DNA from: Mactra quadrangularis
Lineage: Eukaryota > Mollusca > Bivalvia > Venerida > Mactridae
Direction: 5' to 3'
Assembly: GCA_025267735.1 (NCBI GenBank)
Contig: CM046309.1
Coordinates: forward strand, 32,835,202 to 32,899,201
DNA: 64,000 nt
Below, piece after piece: positions 45,931 to 57,329 of this stretch. The translations under genes were made by a program, and so were the position numbers. The notes under the pieces were generated by a model that saw only the letters and a program-made list of their open reading frames with translations, searched no databases and was not told where the DNA came from. How positions within the stretch are numbered: the stretch's first letter is position 1; each line of letters begins with the position of its first letter.

Positions 45931-46429
45931 ATGCTGATGATGAGGATTAAATGAATATAAACATGAAATTACAAAATTTGTCCCATGTAGAGGTTATGAT
46001 ATTGAAACAATTGACAAGTTGGGAATACATAGATCTAGTCGGGTATGGTAGGCAGCTTAAACTGCCATATATTATAAATGTATTCTTTTAATTTCACCAT
46101 ACACCATAATCAACAGATTTCGATGTAAATCTTAGGAGTCTGAAACTCCTAAACATAGATTAGTATTTTAATTAATTCTTAAACGGTTTTGTTTTTCATG
46201 AAATAACTTAATAAGGTCTTTATTAAATAATTGTTATTGTTTTTTAAATCTGGATAAAGGTTTTTCAAAGCCCAGCACACATTTCTTAATTCATGCTGTG
46301 GTTAAAGTTCTTTTGAACTGACAACTGAACTACAGTTTATTTAAGCCGTAGTAAGCGGTAGCTGGAAGATTTGTGCGGTTTTAATACATATAAGGCTACG
46401 AGCTTGGTCACAATTTGATACACAGTGTA

Positions 46430-47292
46430 GATCTAGTAGGAGCAGAAATCCAGTGCTTAAGGATCGATCAGTCCTTGTTTCGAATCCCACTGGGGGCATT
46501 GCTACTTTCCATGAGCAAGTAATTTATCTGCCATGCTTCCATCCAGGTGTAAATTGGTACCTGCAAAGAAACCATTCTAAAATCTACTTTATATCAAGGT
46601 AGCAAAGTTATAACTGTTGCCTATGGAGACAAAGATTGGACTGACAAAAGCCCTGAAGAAAAGCCTTGGGTTAACAAATAAGTTTGCGAAACAATGAATC
46701 CAAATAAACCTGATAACTCTAATATCTCAATGAATAATATATTAGAATTTAGAAGGGTGACAACTGAAGTGATATTAAAAACTTACTTAAGCGAGATATT
46801 CAGAGTTATCTCCCTTTTAAAACAAATCTAACATAATTTGCCCTGGTTACTTTGTATACTTAAAAGTTGTTCTACGTAAAGTTAAAATAATGGGGTTCAA
46901 ATTTGTTAACATATCGTTAACTTCATTAAGCTGTGTTAAGTTTGACAACAAAAAGTAAGTGTACTCAGTCATCTTATGTTACATTATTATGAACAATTCA
47001 TGAACTAGACTAGCCAGGTTTTATAAAATAAGTTATTTCCACTAGACAAAAATAATTCTTGGGCTTCAGGCTAGTGGTTATAGGCTTAATAAACATAATT
47101 TGAGAAGTTCTTGTATTTAAATGTTTGTTTATATTTTCAGTGTCACCAATTTGTCAGCTGCACTAATAAGCGGTGTAAAAGGGAGACTGATAGAAAGATA
47201 CCAGTAGCCCGATGACCAGGAATAATAGCTGTAAAGTCGGTAAAAGTGCGTAAATATAAAACTCAGACTATAATGCCATTGCATTTTTTGTA
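46430..47292 (+). repeat. tRNA-derived SINE, family C, split copy
   Basis: The 5' part (46435-46572) covers the head (decayed; B box GTTTCGAATCCCA) to GTAAATTGGTACCTGCAAAG. The 3' part (about 47155-47290) resumes at GCTGCACTAATAAGCGGTGT and runs through ATACCAGTAGCCCGATGACC to GTAAATATAAAACTCAGAC. About 580 bases of unrelated AT-rich sequence lie between, replacing about 50 bases of the full-length copy. Confidence 0.85.
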
Positions 47293-48670
47293 TTCATTGT
47301 TTTTAACAATGAATACTCTGTTACCAATAGATTAATAGCGGTATTCCGATCGGAATCCTATACTGACCTATTGACCTATATATTAATCAACGAAACCGAA
47401 CAGCATCCGGAAAATTCCGCTACACAAAATAGTTCGCAAATAGTTCTTTTGTTTCATCGATCATCTGTGTATTCCTACGCGTCAATTTAATTACGCATTT
47501 AACTCGATCTACATCAAACCTTTCTTCAAAGTGAAACCGAGTATTGACAAATTTGTGAACAATAGACGTTACTGACAATCGCGGATGTATACATCGATTT
47601 CATTCATGAAAAATTATGAATGAAACTACGTCCCCGTATCAAGCACTATAGTCACGTGACGACCATCCTAATTTAACCAGGGGCCGTATTCCCATCCTTA
47701 CTTAAGTATAAAATTATCCTCAAATCGACAGATTTTCCTCAGAATAGACCAAAATTTTCTTAAGTTTGAGGAAATATTTTAAGTGGTATTCCCATCCTCA
47801 CTCCACTCTGAGATTTTCCTCAACATCGGTCTTTTTTTCCTTATCTTTTGAGGAACGTTCGACTTACCTTATCTCTGAAAAAATTTCCTCAACTTGTATT
47901 TTGGACGCCATTTTTTCTCTCGACTAAAACATATTTTTTTGGTTTTTCACCAATAAACAGAGAAGTTTATGTACAGGTAAGTTGTTTTTAACCATTTTTT
48001 TCGTTTCTACCTTACTCATATAGGTGATCATTCGCAAGAAAAAGTATTCGTAAGCGTTTTAACCTTTGTTTACTATGTCGTCTGTATCGGCCTTGTCAAG
48101 GTGTGCGTTCATTTTTTGAAACAATAATTTTGATTAGATTTCGGTGAGTTAAAACTATATTTGTGCTTGAATCATTGAAATTCATTGTTAATGTAACATC
48201 TCGTAAGAGTTTATGGCCATTTAAGCTTCCTTTCGTGTAAAAATGCGCTGCTGAAGAAGTCGCGTTTTCGTCCCAAGGACATTCGTACTTACGTCACGAT
48301 GAAAAATATCACACGGAACAAATATTTTACGTTATAAAGTCGAATTAGATTTTGACAAGTGCAGGGGTAAAAACTTACCAAAGCCATTTTTGTATAGTCT
48401 GTTTAACAGGGCAGTATACGAAATACTGGTGTTATGAATTCGAGTGGGATGTGCCCATAGGACCCCTTGATTGTTTTAAAGAATATGAAAACATGTTGTA
48501 ATAATTATAATACCATTATACCTGCATATTGTTAACTGATAATTACAATGATCAATATCATAGAAATTTTATATATTATTATCCTGTTATTTTTTTGCAA
48601 AACCTTAGATTTATTTAATTTAAACATGAGATCTATTTAAATTTTAATGTATTTTCAGGTTTAACAAAAA
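47293..48670. other. Non-repeat DNA with a MITE-like segment and a consensus splice donor
   Basis: A GGGGCCGTATTCCCATCC segment with many TTTCCTCA/GAGGAAAA words occupies about 47690-47905. At 47974-47982 there is a perfect donor consensus, CAG/GTAAGT. A matching acceptor-like TGTATTTTCAG lies at 48649-48659. The stretch before the donor could be a 5' non-coding exon, but no transcript evidence is available. Confidence 0.35.
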
Positions 48671-48853
48671 GTGTTATGCTCCATTAATACTGAGATGTAC
48701 TTGCCCAATGTGACTGGGTTTCCACCTGGGCAAGTGAAAATAACATTTGATGGGCCCAAGTGGGGAGTATATTTAGAATACTTGGCTTCTCTAAATCTAA
48801 GCTACTGCAACAGTGAAAGCCTTGAAAAGTATATTTTAAAACAGCTAACTTAA
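48671..48853 (+). CDS. Candidate short coding exon, unknown product
   Basis: After an acceptor-like TGTATTTTCAG there is a 60-codon open frame to TAA, with a first good ATG at about 48695. The C-terminal part reads NVTGFPPGQVKITFDGPKWG and then VYLEYLASLNLSYCNSESLE. Base composition is less AT-rich than the flanks and the residues look protein-like. No family was recognised. It could be a terminal exon following the donor at 47976. It could equally be chance. Confidence 0.25.
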   Translation: MLCSINTEMYLPNVTGFPPGQVKITFDGPKWGVYLEYLASLNLSYCNSESLEKYILKQLT

Positions 48854-51214
48854 TTGAAATTTAGTTGTGTTGTATTCATTGGTTAAGTTTGAGGTGACCT
48901 TTAAGCTTCAATGCTGGGCCTGTAAAATCCATCTCTCAGAAATAATATTTAAGCAATATATCAGTAGCCTTGTCATCTAAATGTGCAAATTGACCTGAGA
49001 AAAAGATTATGAATTAAATAACATTTTCATACATTTAACCAGTTAGCTGTAGCTTACTGCATTTATTATTTGCTCTTGATTCTTCTCAATATTTCAGCCA
49101 CAGGCCTCTATCCAGGGACACTTTTCTCAAATTTACATTCTTTTGTTTTTGTTTTTAAAACAGAAACAATTGAATTAAGTTTGTTTGTTTGTGTTTTACG
49201 GCGCACCAACACAGAAAGGTCCCATCGCGCCGAAATTGAATTAAGAATAAAAAACAAATTAATGTTGCATTAAGAAAAATCTGTCAGGATTTTTTTATAT
49301 ATCTGACAGTTGTAGTTAAGTTAATGAAGAGTGTATGTTTAATGTATTAATGTGCCTAGGATCTCTGTTTACATTCCTACTAAAATAATGAAAGGGCTCA
49401 AACGTGGGTTGATATTAGCTTTTAGCCAGTAATTTAAAGCCACATGTCTAATCCAGTGTTTTGCAACTTGATCATGATGAAAGAATATCAAAAAATACTG
49501 AACAAATTATTTCTTGACAAGTATCCTAAATGGTTCACAAGTTTGGCCAAAAACTGCTACTTCCACTCCTAGTTTGACTGTCAAACAATCTACCTAGGCT
49601 ACTGAACTAAATTTGGTCATAATTGACTTTGTAAAAAATGTAAAATAAACATTGTGAATAATTTCACTTCTGTTTTTTGCAGACTTCAGCTGTGAAGATA
49701 TGTGAATATGACTTGAAGAGTTTTAAATATGTATGAAAAAATGTAACTAGTCTTTTAGAAAGATGAGGCTAGAACAAGTTGTGATAAGTAAGTAAATGTC
49801 CTTTAATAGTTCCAATTCCTGGAATTCATCCGAAAGATTTTGTGCTATGGCTTAAGCACATAGAATATCACTAAACATTGTTGATATAATATGGCAGTCA
49901 AGTGTGAATGTCATGACAAACCCTTTTCATATATAAACTGCAAAAATGAAGGTCAGAGTTGTGACCCCATTTGTTAAATATCAATTAAAATCACCCTGCT
50001 GAAAAAGGGTTTGCAATTCTTTTCAGCTTTTTTTATGTCAAAACAAAAATATATCCAAAAAAAAGTTGATTTAAAAGTTGTTTTAATTATGAAATTTATA
50101 TCCGCCTGTTTATGGTTGATCTTCACATACTTGATCCTTATTTTAACATATTTTTATTTCTAGGTTAAGTGTTAAGATATAAAAGAAGTGATATAGATTA
50201 AACTATGGTTCAGCCAGACCTGTCACCTGTGACTAAGAATGTTGTCATATAATAAATACTACTACAACAACTGCTTATGAAATCCATTGTACTCATATTG
50301 GATCCCTTGAGAGAATGTGATAACAATACTACTCATTTTAGCTTCATCTACTACTCGATGTTTTAATTCAACTAGCAATTTGACTTAGATGTTCTTGAAA
50401 TATTAGTTTCCATGGGTTTTGCGCTTCAATCAATAAAAGCTAGTAATTAAGTACTTGTCGACAGAGCTCTCAAACTGTACATCTTGTAACATGACTATAT
50501 TTTTAGTTTATATGTAAATCTATTAATCATTTGATTGTTGTGATACAAGTTATGTGTTAATAAAATGTGTTTTATATAATAAACTATTCAGTTTTTTTCT
50601 TTAAATGTCTTAGGCTTGTAAAATATAAGCTTACATGTACAATGCAGGTAAAAGCAAGTATGTGTGAGTAGATTACAAATAGCTTTATAGAATATTCAGT
50701 TAATATTGAAGCCTAAGCCGTAGATTCTACCTTTGGCTGGAAAGTTGTTTTATGGAGGTGTTGTTTTAAATAATGACGATGAAACCATGGCACTATCCAT
50801 TATAAAAATTCTGTCAATGTGACACAAACTTGTAGCCAGATTGCACATCCCATGTATGAAAGATAAAGTAAATGTAATACCAAGCTGATGATAGGCCAAC
50901 AGTATTTGCTGGGGTATGATAAAAGTTAACTTTTAACGACTGTTAACTCATTACCAGTTATAAGTTAATTATTGGCTGTAATCCTCTTAATGGTACTACA
51001 AATTACTGGCAAACTCATGTACAAACACGCACATTCAAATTTAAACGGTTGTAAGCCCTACAATGATGGTAAATTATAATTTGATATTTTCAAAATACAG
51101 AAAATGATGAGTCAAAACTGCATTATGTGTTGTTTCTTGATAAAAATAATTTCCAAAGAGATTATTAACTTAACCAGAATTCTGGTTAAGTTTGACAGCT
51201 CTTGTAAGTCGGTG
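48854..51214. other. Anonymous AT-rich DNA
   Basis: No gene supported. A scrap at about 49175-49235 (TTTACGGCGCACCAACACAG then AAAGGTCCCATCGCGCCG) preceded by (GTTT)n resembles the 3' end of an interspersed repeat in minus orientation. Confidence 0.5.
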
Positions 51215-51385
51215 AATGATCTAAGTCATGTAGGACAGTCATCAGTCACTGACGAAGTATGCACCCAGTAGTTTGTTAACAGCTAAATCCTGAGATAAAG
51301 CTTCTTCAGGAACAGTGAGTAGGTGGACTGACCGCTGTGATATAATCTATATAAGGTGTTGCCACAGCATAAAACCCAACAAAAA
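51215..51385 (+). repeat. SINE family B, 3' fragment
   Basis: Starts at CATGTAGGACAGTCATCAGT, continues through AGTTTGTTAACAGCTAAATC and ends AAGGTGTTGCCACAGCATAA AACCCAAC. The tRNA head is missing. Confidence 0.85.
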
Positions 51386-52063
51386 TTGAATAAGTCTAAA
51401 AACAATGAATACTCCAGTACTTTCAGTGCTTTGATTATTTAGCTCTACAGCCCTTGTAAACATTCATGAGTCTGTATACATCTGCAAAGTCAAGTTTGTA
51501 TAGGCCCTCGCTTAGCTTAATATCAGTGTCCGTAGGCCTATTATCATATCTATTGGACTATAAAATAATTTCTGATTCTTAAATCATAAAATATATCAAG
51601 CAAATTGAAGCATCAGTATGAGGGTGGGATATTTTTACATGTATGTCTGTGCTTAATATTTTCAATCAAAGCGCTGAAAGCGCTGAAGTTAAGCGCTTTC
51701 AAATTCGGGCTTAGCTGCATTTATCTAATAATGCTAAATTTAAATAGTGCAGAGAATCAATCACTAGCAGGTTACTTGCTAGCTAATAGCTGATAGCTAG
51801 TTATCTCCTTAGCTTAATGTTCGTATGACCCAACATGGAAATAACGAATACTTATTTTAATGGAAATATATTTTGGTGGCTACACCACATCTGAAATGCA
51901 ATAAATTCAAGTAAACCACATAAGGTATAGGCAGTTCTCATGTTTTAAATAAAAACTTTGAAGAAAAGCATTTGCAGTAAGATTAAACATACTAAAAACT
52001 AGATTCTTCATAAAGCAACAACATTAGCATTTGTCACTAGTTGATTAGTTGAGACGTTTGATT
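51386..52063. other. Anonymous DNA with GCGCT-rich segment
   Basis: No gene supported. At 51670-51705 the words AAAGCGCTGAAAGCGCTGAA and GTTAAGCGCTTT form short inverted repeats. Confidence 0.5.
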
Positions 52064-52393
52064 GAATATTACATGTTTGTTTGTTTGTTTGTTTGTTTGG
52101 TTTAACGCCGTAGCAACACATTGTATAGGTCAAATTACTGCGGTTAGTCAACCTACTCACTCCTCCTGGAAAGGCTTAATCCTGGATTTAGCTGTTCACC
52201 AACTACTAAGCGCATACTTTTGTCAGTGACTGATAACTGTCCTACATAATTAAAAATCATTGGTATGAGGGATAATGGTCGTAGAAATAATTTCATGACC
52301 AAGCTCCTCGAAAGTATGCCCCGCGAACCCACTACCCCTCGATCAGTAGACTTGCGTGCTTACCAACTGAGTTAGCGGCTGAATGTTACATGT
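52064..52393 (-). repeat. tRNA-derived SINE, family B, minus copy
   Basis: The body is 52077-52380, with a (GTTT)n stretch at 52077-52098 that is the (AAAC)n tail on the minus strand. The head at the right end has a degraded B box. The 13-bp flanks GAATATTACATGT and GAATGTTACATGT differ at one base. Confidence 0.92.
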
Positions 52394-53874
52394 AATAGAT
52401 TAAATGCTTTGTTGAAATTGTGTTTTATTCTCTGTCTAAGAGTTGACATGTTCATCTTTGAAATCCATAAATACCATTGCCACATGTTAATTTGAGAGGA
52501 CACAATACCATATTAAATTAACTCTAGATTATAACTATCAATGTACAATTGGGTCCACAAGTTTCTTTACTCTTGTTATAATTAGATATTCTTCAAATGT
52601 TACTAGAACGTAAAGCGGAGTATCGATATTAAAATATGGTGTCAATCTCAAAATAATAATTTTCATGATAAAAAATAAACAATATTCTGTATAAGATTTT
52701 TTGCCGTCTTTTATTGGTACGTTTTTGAACTGTAACATGAATACTAGCACAGTCTTTTAGTCATTAGTCAGTAAAATGAAGTAGCTCGTTTAATTTGATA
52801 CGTTCCTTGAAAATGGATAGTATTATAAGGATCATCCTTGTCAAGCGTCTGCGATGTCTACTCTTTTTACTTCAAAGGTCATACAGCTTTCATCCGACCC
52901 CACCAAACCCAGATAATAAACGTGTGTTTTTAATTGTTTTATTTGAATTTTATCAACACTTTTTATTTGATTATTTACTGAGGCCAGCTCACCTAACCAA
53001 CTTTCCTGGACATGTTTTACTTTACCAGTACTCGCTTACCCTTCCACTTCATCTCCCAGATATGATTCTTTCAAAAGGAAGCATGATGAATAAATTATTC
53101 CTAAATGTTTTCTTCGCACCTCCTTGGCAGCACATATCCAGACAACTACAGATAACAATTCTCTGGGATGTCGCCATACGGATCTTATGCATTTGTAGAT
53201 TTTACTATTAGCTATGGTGTGCTGAACGAAAATTCTGTACCGTGAATGATAACGATTGAATTTTAAACATTTTCGTCGCTCTTGACCTTGTTTAGTACGA
53301 AGCTGACGCGTATTGTAAGGTGTTGCGAGTGGATGACCATTTGGGTATATTTTGTCGGCTTTAAAAGAACACAGTTTTCAGAAAATGACAATGCTGCTGA
53401 ACCGATTTGATTCATAAGCATATATGTGTGTGCGTCATTTTGATGGCCAAAAAATCATGACTCCACATATCTCATCAGGCCTGCATTGTCTATAACTATC
53501 TTATTGTTTTATATTGCATCTAAATTTTACTATACACGTATCATGATCATTTCAGTTGTAAGTCATATGGAAATGCAAAGCACGTAGAAAAATCAAGTTC
53601 ATTTATTTTGCTTGGCCTGACAATTTGATTGAAAATTGCTTTGAGAAAATCCCTCCGATTTGTACGTATTCAGTCATCCGCTCTCCGTCTAAGCTGTCCG
53701 TGTATACATCTCTAATAAGCCATGCATACATGATCAAACGCTTTAAAATCATTTTAACACTTCTACACGTATTAGCATTTCCAAAAATGCGTGAAATCGT
53801 TGTTTAGCCGTGTATTCTCCATAGAGAATAAAGATTCAAGCAATATGCAGATCAAACAGTGCATGTCTTTACAG
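52394..53874. other. Anonymous DNA, open frames without recognised domains
   Basis: The plus frame 52795-53211 (138 codons) contains NFPGHVLLYQYSLTLPLHLP and other hydrophobic stretches but no known domain and no splice context. No reliable gene call can be made. Confidence 0.35.
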
Positions 53875-54199
53875 TAGAGAGCTTTAAATCAGACCTTCAG
53901 AAGCTCGACTACAGCGCCTCCATCCCCGTCGGATATAAATACCAGCAGTGGTCATCTGACGTATTACCACAGATTCAGGTATTCGTCAGTGCTTTAAGTC
54001 AGATAAAAACCATCGAATTACCATGTGCTGTCCAGACATATTCCGACTGCGCTCGTTTCAAGAACATATTCTGCCCTACATTCCGCCAGCTAATCGAACG
54101 TTCATATTTACTAATAAACTCGCTCGGAAATATGGAAGATAGGTTGTTGTTTTTCAACAAAAGCGAGCTTTCTTCAATAAATGAACATGTTACGAATAG
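53875..54199 (+). CDS. Candidate internal coding exon, unknown product
   Basis: The open segment starts after a CTTTACAG acceptor (phase 1) and ends AATAG before GTATGA (phase 2). It reads ESFKSDLQKLDYSASIPVGY, then KYQQWSSDVLPQIQVFVSAL, CAVQTYSDCARFKNIFCPTF and RQLIERSYLLINSLGNMEDR. Composition is markedly less AT-rich than its flanks, codon use is balanced, and the frame stays open for 108 codons between plausible splice sites. This is the best coding candidate in the right half of the window. No domain was recognised and no neighbouring exon was identified. Confidence 0.45.
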
Positions 54200-55319
54200 G
54201 TATGAATGTTTTTTTGGTTTTATATTGTTACTCCTTGATATTGATATCCGGTCATATATCGATAATGATATTTTCTTGTATTACAAACAGGTAACTGTAT
54301 AATACACGCCGTGGACGATTCCATACACGCACCCCATTTTTTGCTACTCGACGTCATCATTTTGGTCACGTGACCTCTAATGCAACGTTCTGATTGGCTA
54401 AAGACAGCCGGTGTCGACACAAAAATGCTCAAATCTTGATAATTGTTATTATCGTCGGACAGGTTCCGACGATAATGATGATATTCAAATCAATCGCGAT
54501 CGAATGCATGTCGGTCATCTCGTCTAATTACCCTCGATAATTTCAATGGTAATAGAGTTTTACTCTTTCCGGCCACTTCGATCTTCTCCGTGGATTGAGT
54601 GACGCCATAGAAAAATAGTTCGATATCCTTGCGCGTATTCATATCAAGGGACATGTTCCACATCTTCAAGGCTATCGCTAGCTAGCGCTTTTTGAAAGCA
54701 ATTTTGAATAGCATATTAGCACTCGCCTTGTGCAACGTGCCCAGTATAAAACGAAAACTTTGGGACAGTTTGTTTTAAATGATTTTATGTTCAACATGAT
54801 GCACTTTTGTCTGTAATTTCGGAGAATAGAGACAAATTGTACATACTGTAAAGAAAATTGCGTAGTTGTGGTAAAATAGAGGCCAGAAGAACGACTTTGT
54901 TTATCAAAAAGCGCTTAACTTAAAAATGATTGTAGAAAAAATAACTTTCTCCAATTAACTCATATTAAACTTACTGTATGATTTTTAACAACCGTTTCAA
55001 GTCACATTCATGAAATCAAGTATTATGTTACTATAATTGCTTATATGATTTTGAACAAATATAAAACGAATAACGATAATAATTATAATTCTTTTTTTTA
55101 ATCTGATGGTAATTGAATTAATAAATGTTATACTACAAAGTCTTCCTGACTTGATGTGCTATACATATGAATACTAAAGCATTATAAACAATACAACATT
55201 GTGTTTATTTAGATACTAGGCTTATCAGATTGAAATGACAGACTAATAGTTCATCCGCTGTTAAATTGACTGAAGTGGTCTAATAATGTTTTCATAGTGG
55301 TTCTGGACATAACTGTATC
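54200..55319. other. Anonymous DNA
   Basis: No gene supported. Small inverted repeats occur, for example GTCGGAC-AGG-TTCCGACGAT near 54455-54475 and AGCGCTTTTTGA (54684) against TCAAAAAGCGCT (54906). Confidence 0.45.
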
Positions 55320-56522
55320 AGTCCTACGTCTTACGCCAGTTGAGAGCATCCAATGGATGATGGGGCTTATCAGGGAAACAATGATCGTTTTATTGACCAC
55401 AAGCAATTAGCGCAGCCATAAATCTACATTAATTTGGCACTTGCTGTGCTGGCTTGTTTGATTGTAATTTGTCATGAACATGTGTACTATTTACATTGAA
55501 TGAGAAATAGAAACATAACACCAGTGTTGTTGTATTTGTGAGCACGTATTATACTGTTTTATATATTAAATCATATTTCAAAAGATCTTATTTTGTAAGA
55601 AGAGTGAACCATTTTTCTACATCATTACTGTATCTATTAATACAATACAAATCTAATGACTTATTTTTTTATAAAATGCGTCTTATGACTATAATTTTAG
55701 GAACACAGTTCATTTTATACCCTATGACTTTTTAAAACATGAATTTGATTGGTAAGGACATCAGATTACAGACACCCTATCACTCATTCTGAAAAGTATA
55801 TGTTGCTACATGTATGAATAATAATGTGACATTAAAGTATTTTCACTAGAATAATTTAGATAATGTGATTTGTCTATTATGCTAATATACCTGTTAATAT
55901 GTTGTGTGAAGCGTCACAATTGGTAAGTCCATTTTTCTCCTACCTTAGATTTATCATCATCATCGTCGTCATCCTAATCAACATCCGGTTTTAAGTTTGG
56001 TACAAGCCGTTGATTATTCTTTCGGCAAGAGTGAGGTTTGTCTTTCTTGTGTGGAACGAAGTCTTCCTCTTCATGTCTGGTGGTCCTGATGGTTGGTGTC
56101 ATCCATATAAAGTTACAATCGATCACGCTTTACCAGGTCTTCCTAGGTGAAATCTGATCAACCTTGGCCATGGTGTGCTGTGATCTTCAAATTTCTGACT
56201 TGGGAGGTCCAGCTTGTGACCAAGCCATCTCAGCATGTTTATTTGTAGAACGTCAGCAATATCTCGGATGTTGCTGAGATATGGGCTCTTCAAACAAATG
56301 CAAAGAACTTCAATGACTAAAAGTTATCAGAAAGTTCTAAAATTGTGAGCTCGCCTCTCTTGTTGTATAATAACTCTATCAGTTGTAATCTGATAATACC
56401 AATAAATTATACCATGCTGAGCTGGACACTATCAACCAGTGATAGGGGCACTTACACCTAGGTGTTTATTACCCCTTGGAAAAAGCAGTATTTTCTGAAA
56501 AACTGGCGTAAGACGTAGGACT
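55320..56522. mobile_element. 1.2-kb segment bounded by perfect 21-bp inverted repeats
   Basis: AGTCCTACGTCTTACGCCAG plus T at 55320-55340 is the exact complement of 56502-56522. Such ends suggest a non-autonomous DNA transposon. Flanking bases give no clear target duplication and no transposase is encoded. The interior includes a LINE remnant, so it is either nested or an inversion product. Confidence 0.6.
56090..56290 (-). pseudogene. LINE reverse-transcriptase C-terminal remnant
   Basis: The minus strand reads DIADVLQINMLRWLGHKLDL then PSQKFEDHSTPWPRLIRFHL, resembling the LRWxGH motif near the C-terminus of several LINE ORF2 families. An in-frame stop follows and no catalytic box is left. 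Confidence 0.5.
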
Positions 56523-56959
56523 AGGTATTACCTTCCACAGTTCTGATGAGATTTTGACTCTCATGTGTAGGATTTTACTCTTTTCATGCTTGGTTCTTTA
56601 TCGGAAAAAAGAACATTGTACAAATAAATTTAAGGTGCCTTTTATAACAGGATATTTACAAGTAAAAGATAAACTAATTGGATGCAAGACAGATTGGTTG
56701 TACAAAACTATAATATACTATTACAATGTATTAAGCTTAAGTGTAAAATTCAAGTTGTATATTGGAGTTTTTTTGACACGCAGACTAATTAAACACTATT
56801 AGAGTCATATTGTCACAGTACATAACTTTGACTAGTTACAACAGTAATCATAGTAATAAGTAAATTCAATCGTTCATTATTGTTAAATGACCCAAGCAGA
56901 TTTTTATTGTGAAGAGAGTAAGAAAAACATGTAATCAACACAATTAATAACTCCGGCCA
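56523..56959. other. Anonymous AT-rich DNA
   Basis: An 82-codon frame (56554-56802) is lysine- and tyrosine-rich without a recognised domain, and is likely chance. Confidence 0.5.
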
Positions 56960-57132
56960 TTCTTCCTCCTGCCACTGATTCTCAATCATGTAGGACAGTA
57001 GTCAGTGACTGACAACGTAAGAACATAGTAGTTTGTTAACAGCTAAATCCAGAGATTACGTGAGGACGTGGACTGACCGCTGTGATATGACCTGTACAAG
57101 GTGTTGCTACAGCATTAAATTCAACAAAAAAA
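56960..57132 (+). repeat. SINE family B, 3' fragment
   Basis: Contains ATCATGTAGGACAGTAGTCA, AGTAGTTTGTTAACAGCTAA and ACAAGGTGTTGCTACAGCAT, ending TAAATTCAACAAAAAA. It is close to the fragment at 51.2 kb and lacks the same 5' part. Confidence 0.85.
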
Positions 57133-57329
57133 TGCAATAAATCTAAACACAATGAATATCCTAGTACTTTGTGTGCTTTGATTTCTTTATAATGTACTAA
57201 TATCACAAAGTCTGAAATGATTTACGTCAAGGGAAGATATAAGCCCTAAAGTTGGAACAATCTGAGTGCTGATTTATGAAGTAAACGCATGGTACAAGCA
57301 ATTAAAGGTTTGAGGCCCATGTCTTCACA

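Noticed and set aside
55950..55980. (ATC)n-rich segment as a coding poly-Asp tract
   Set aside because: No surrounding open frame; a short imperfect microsatellite.
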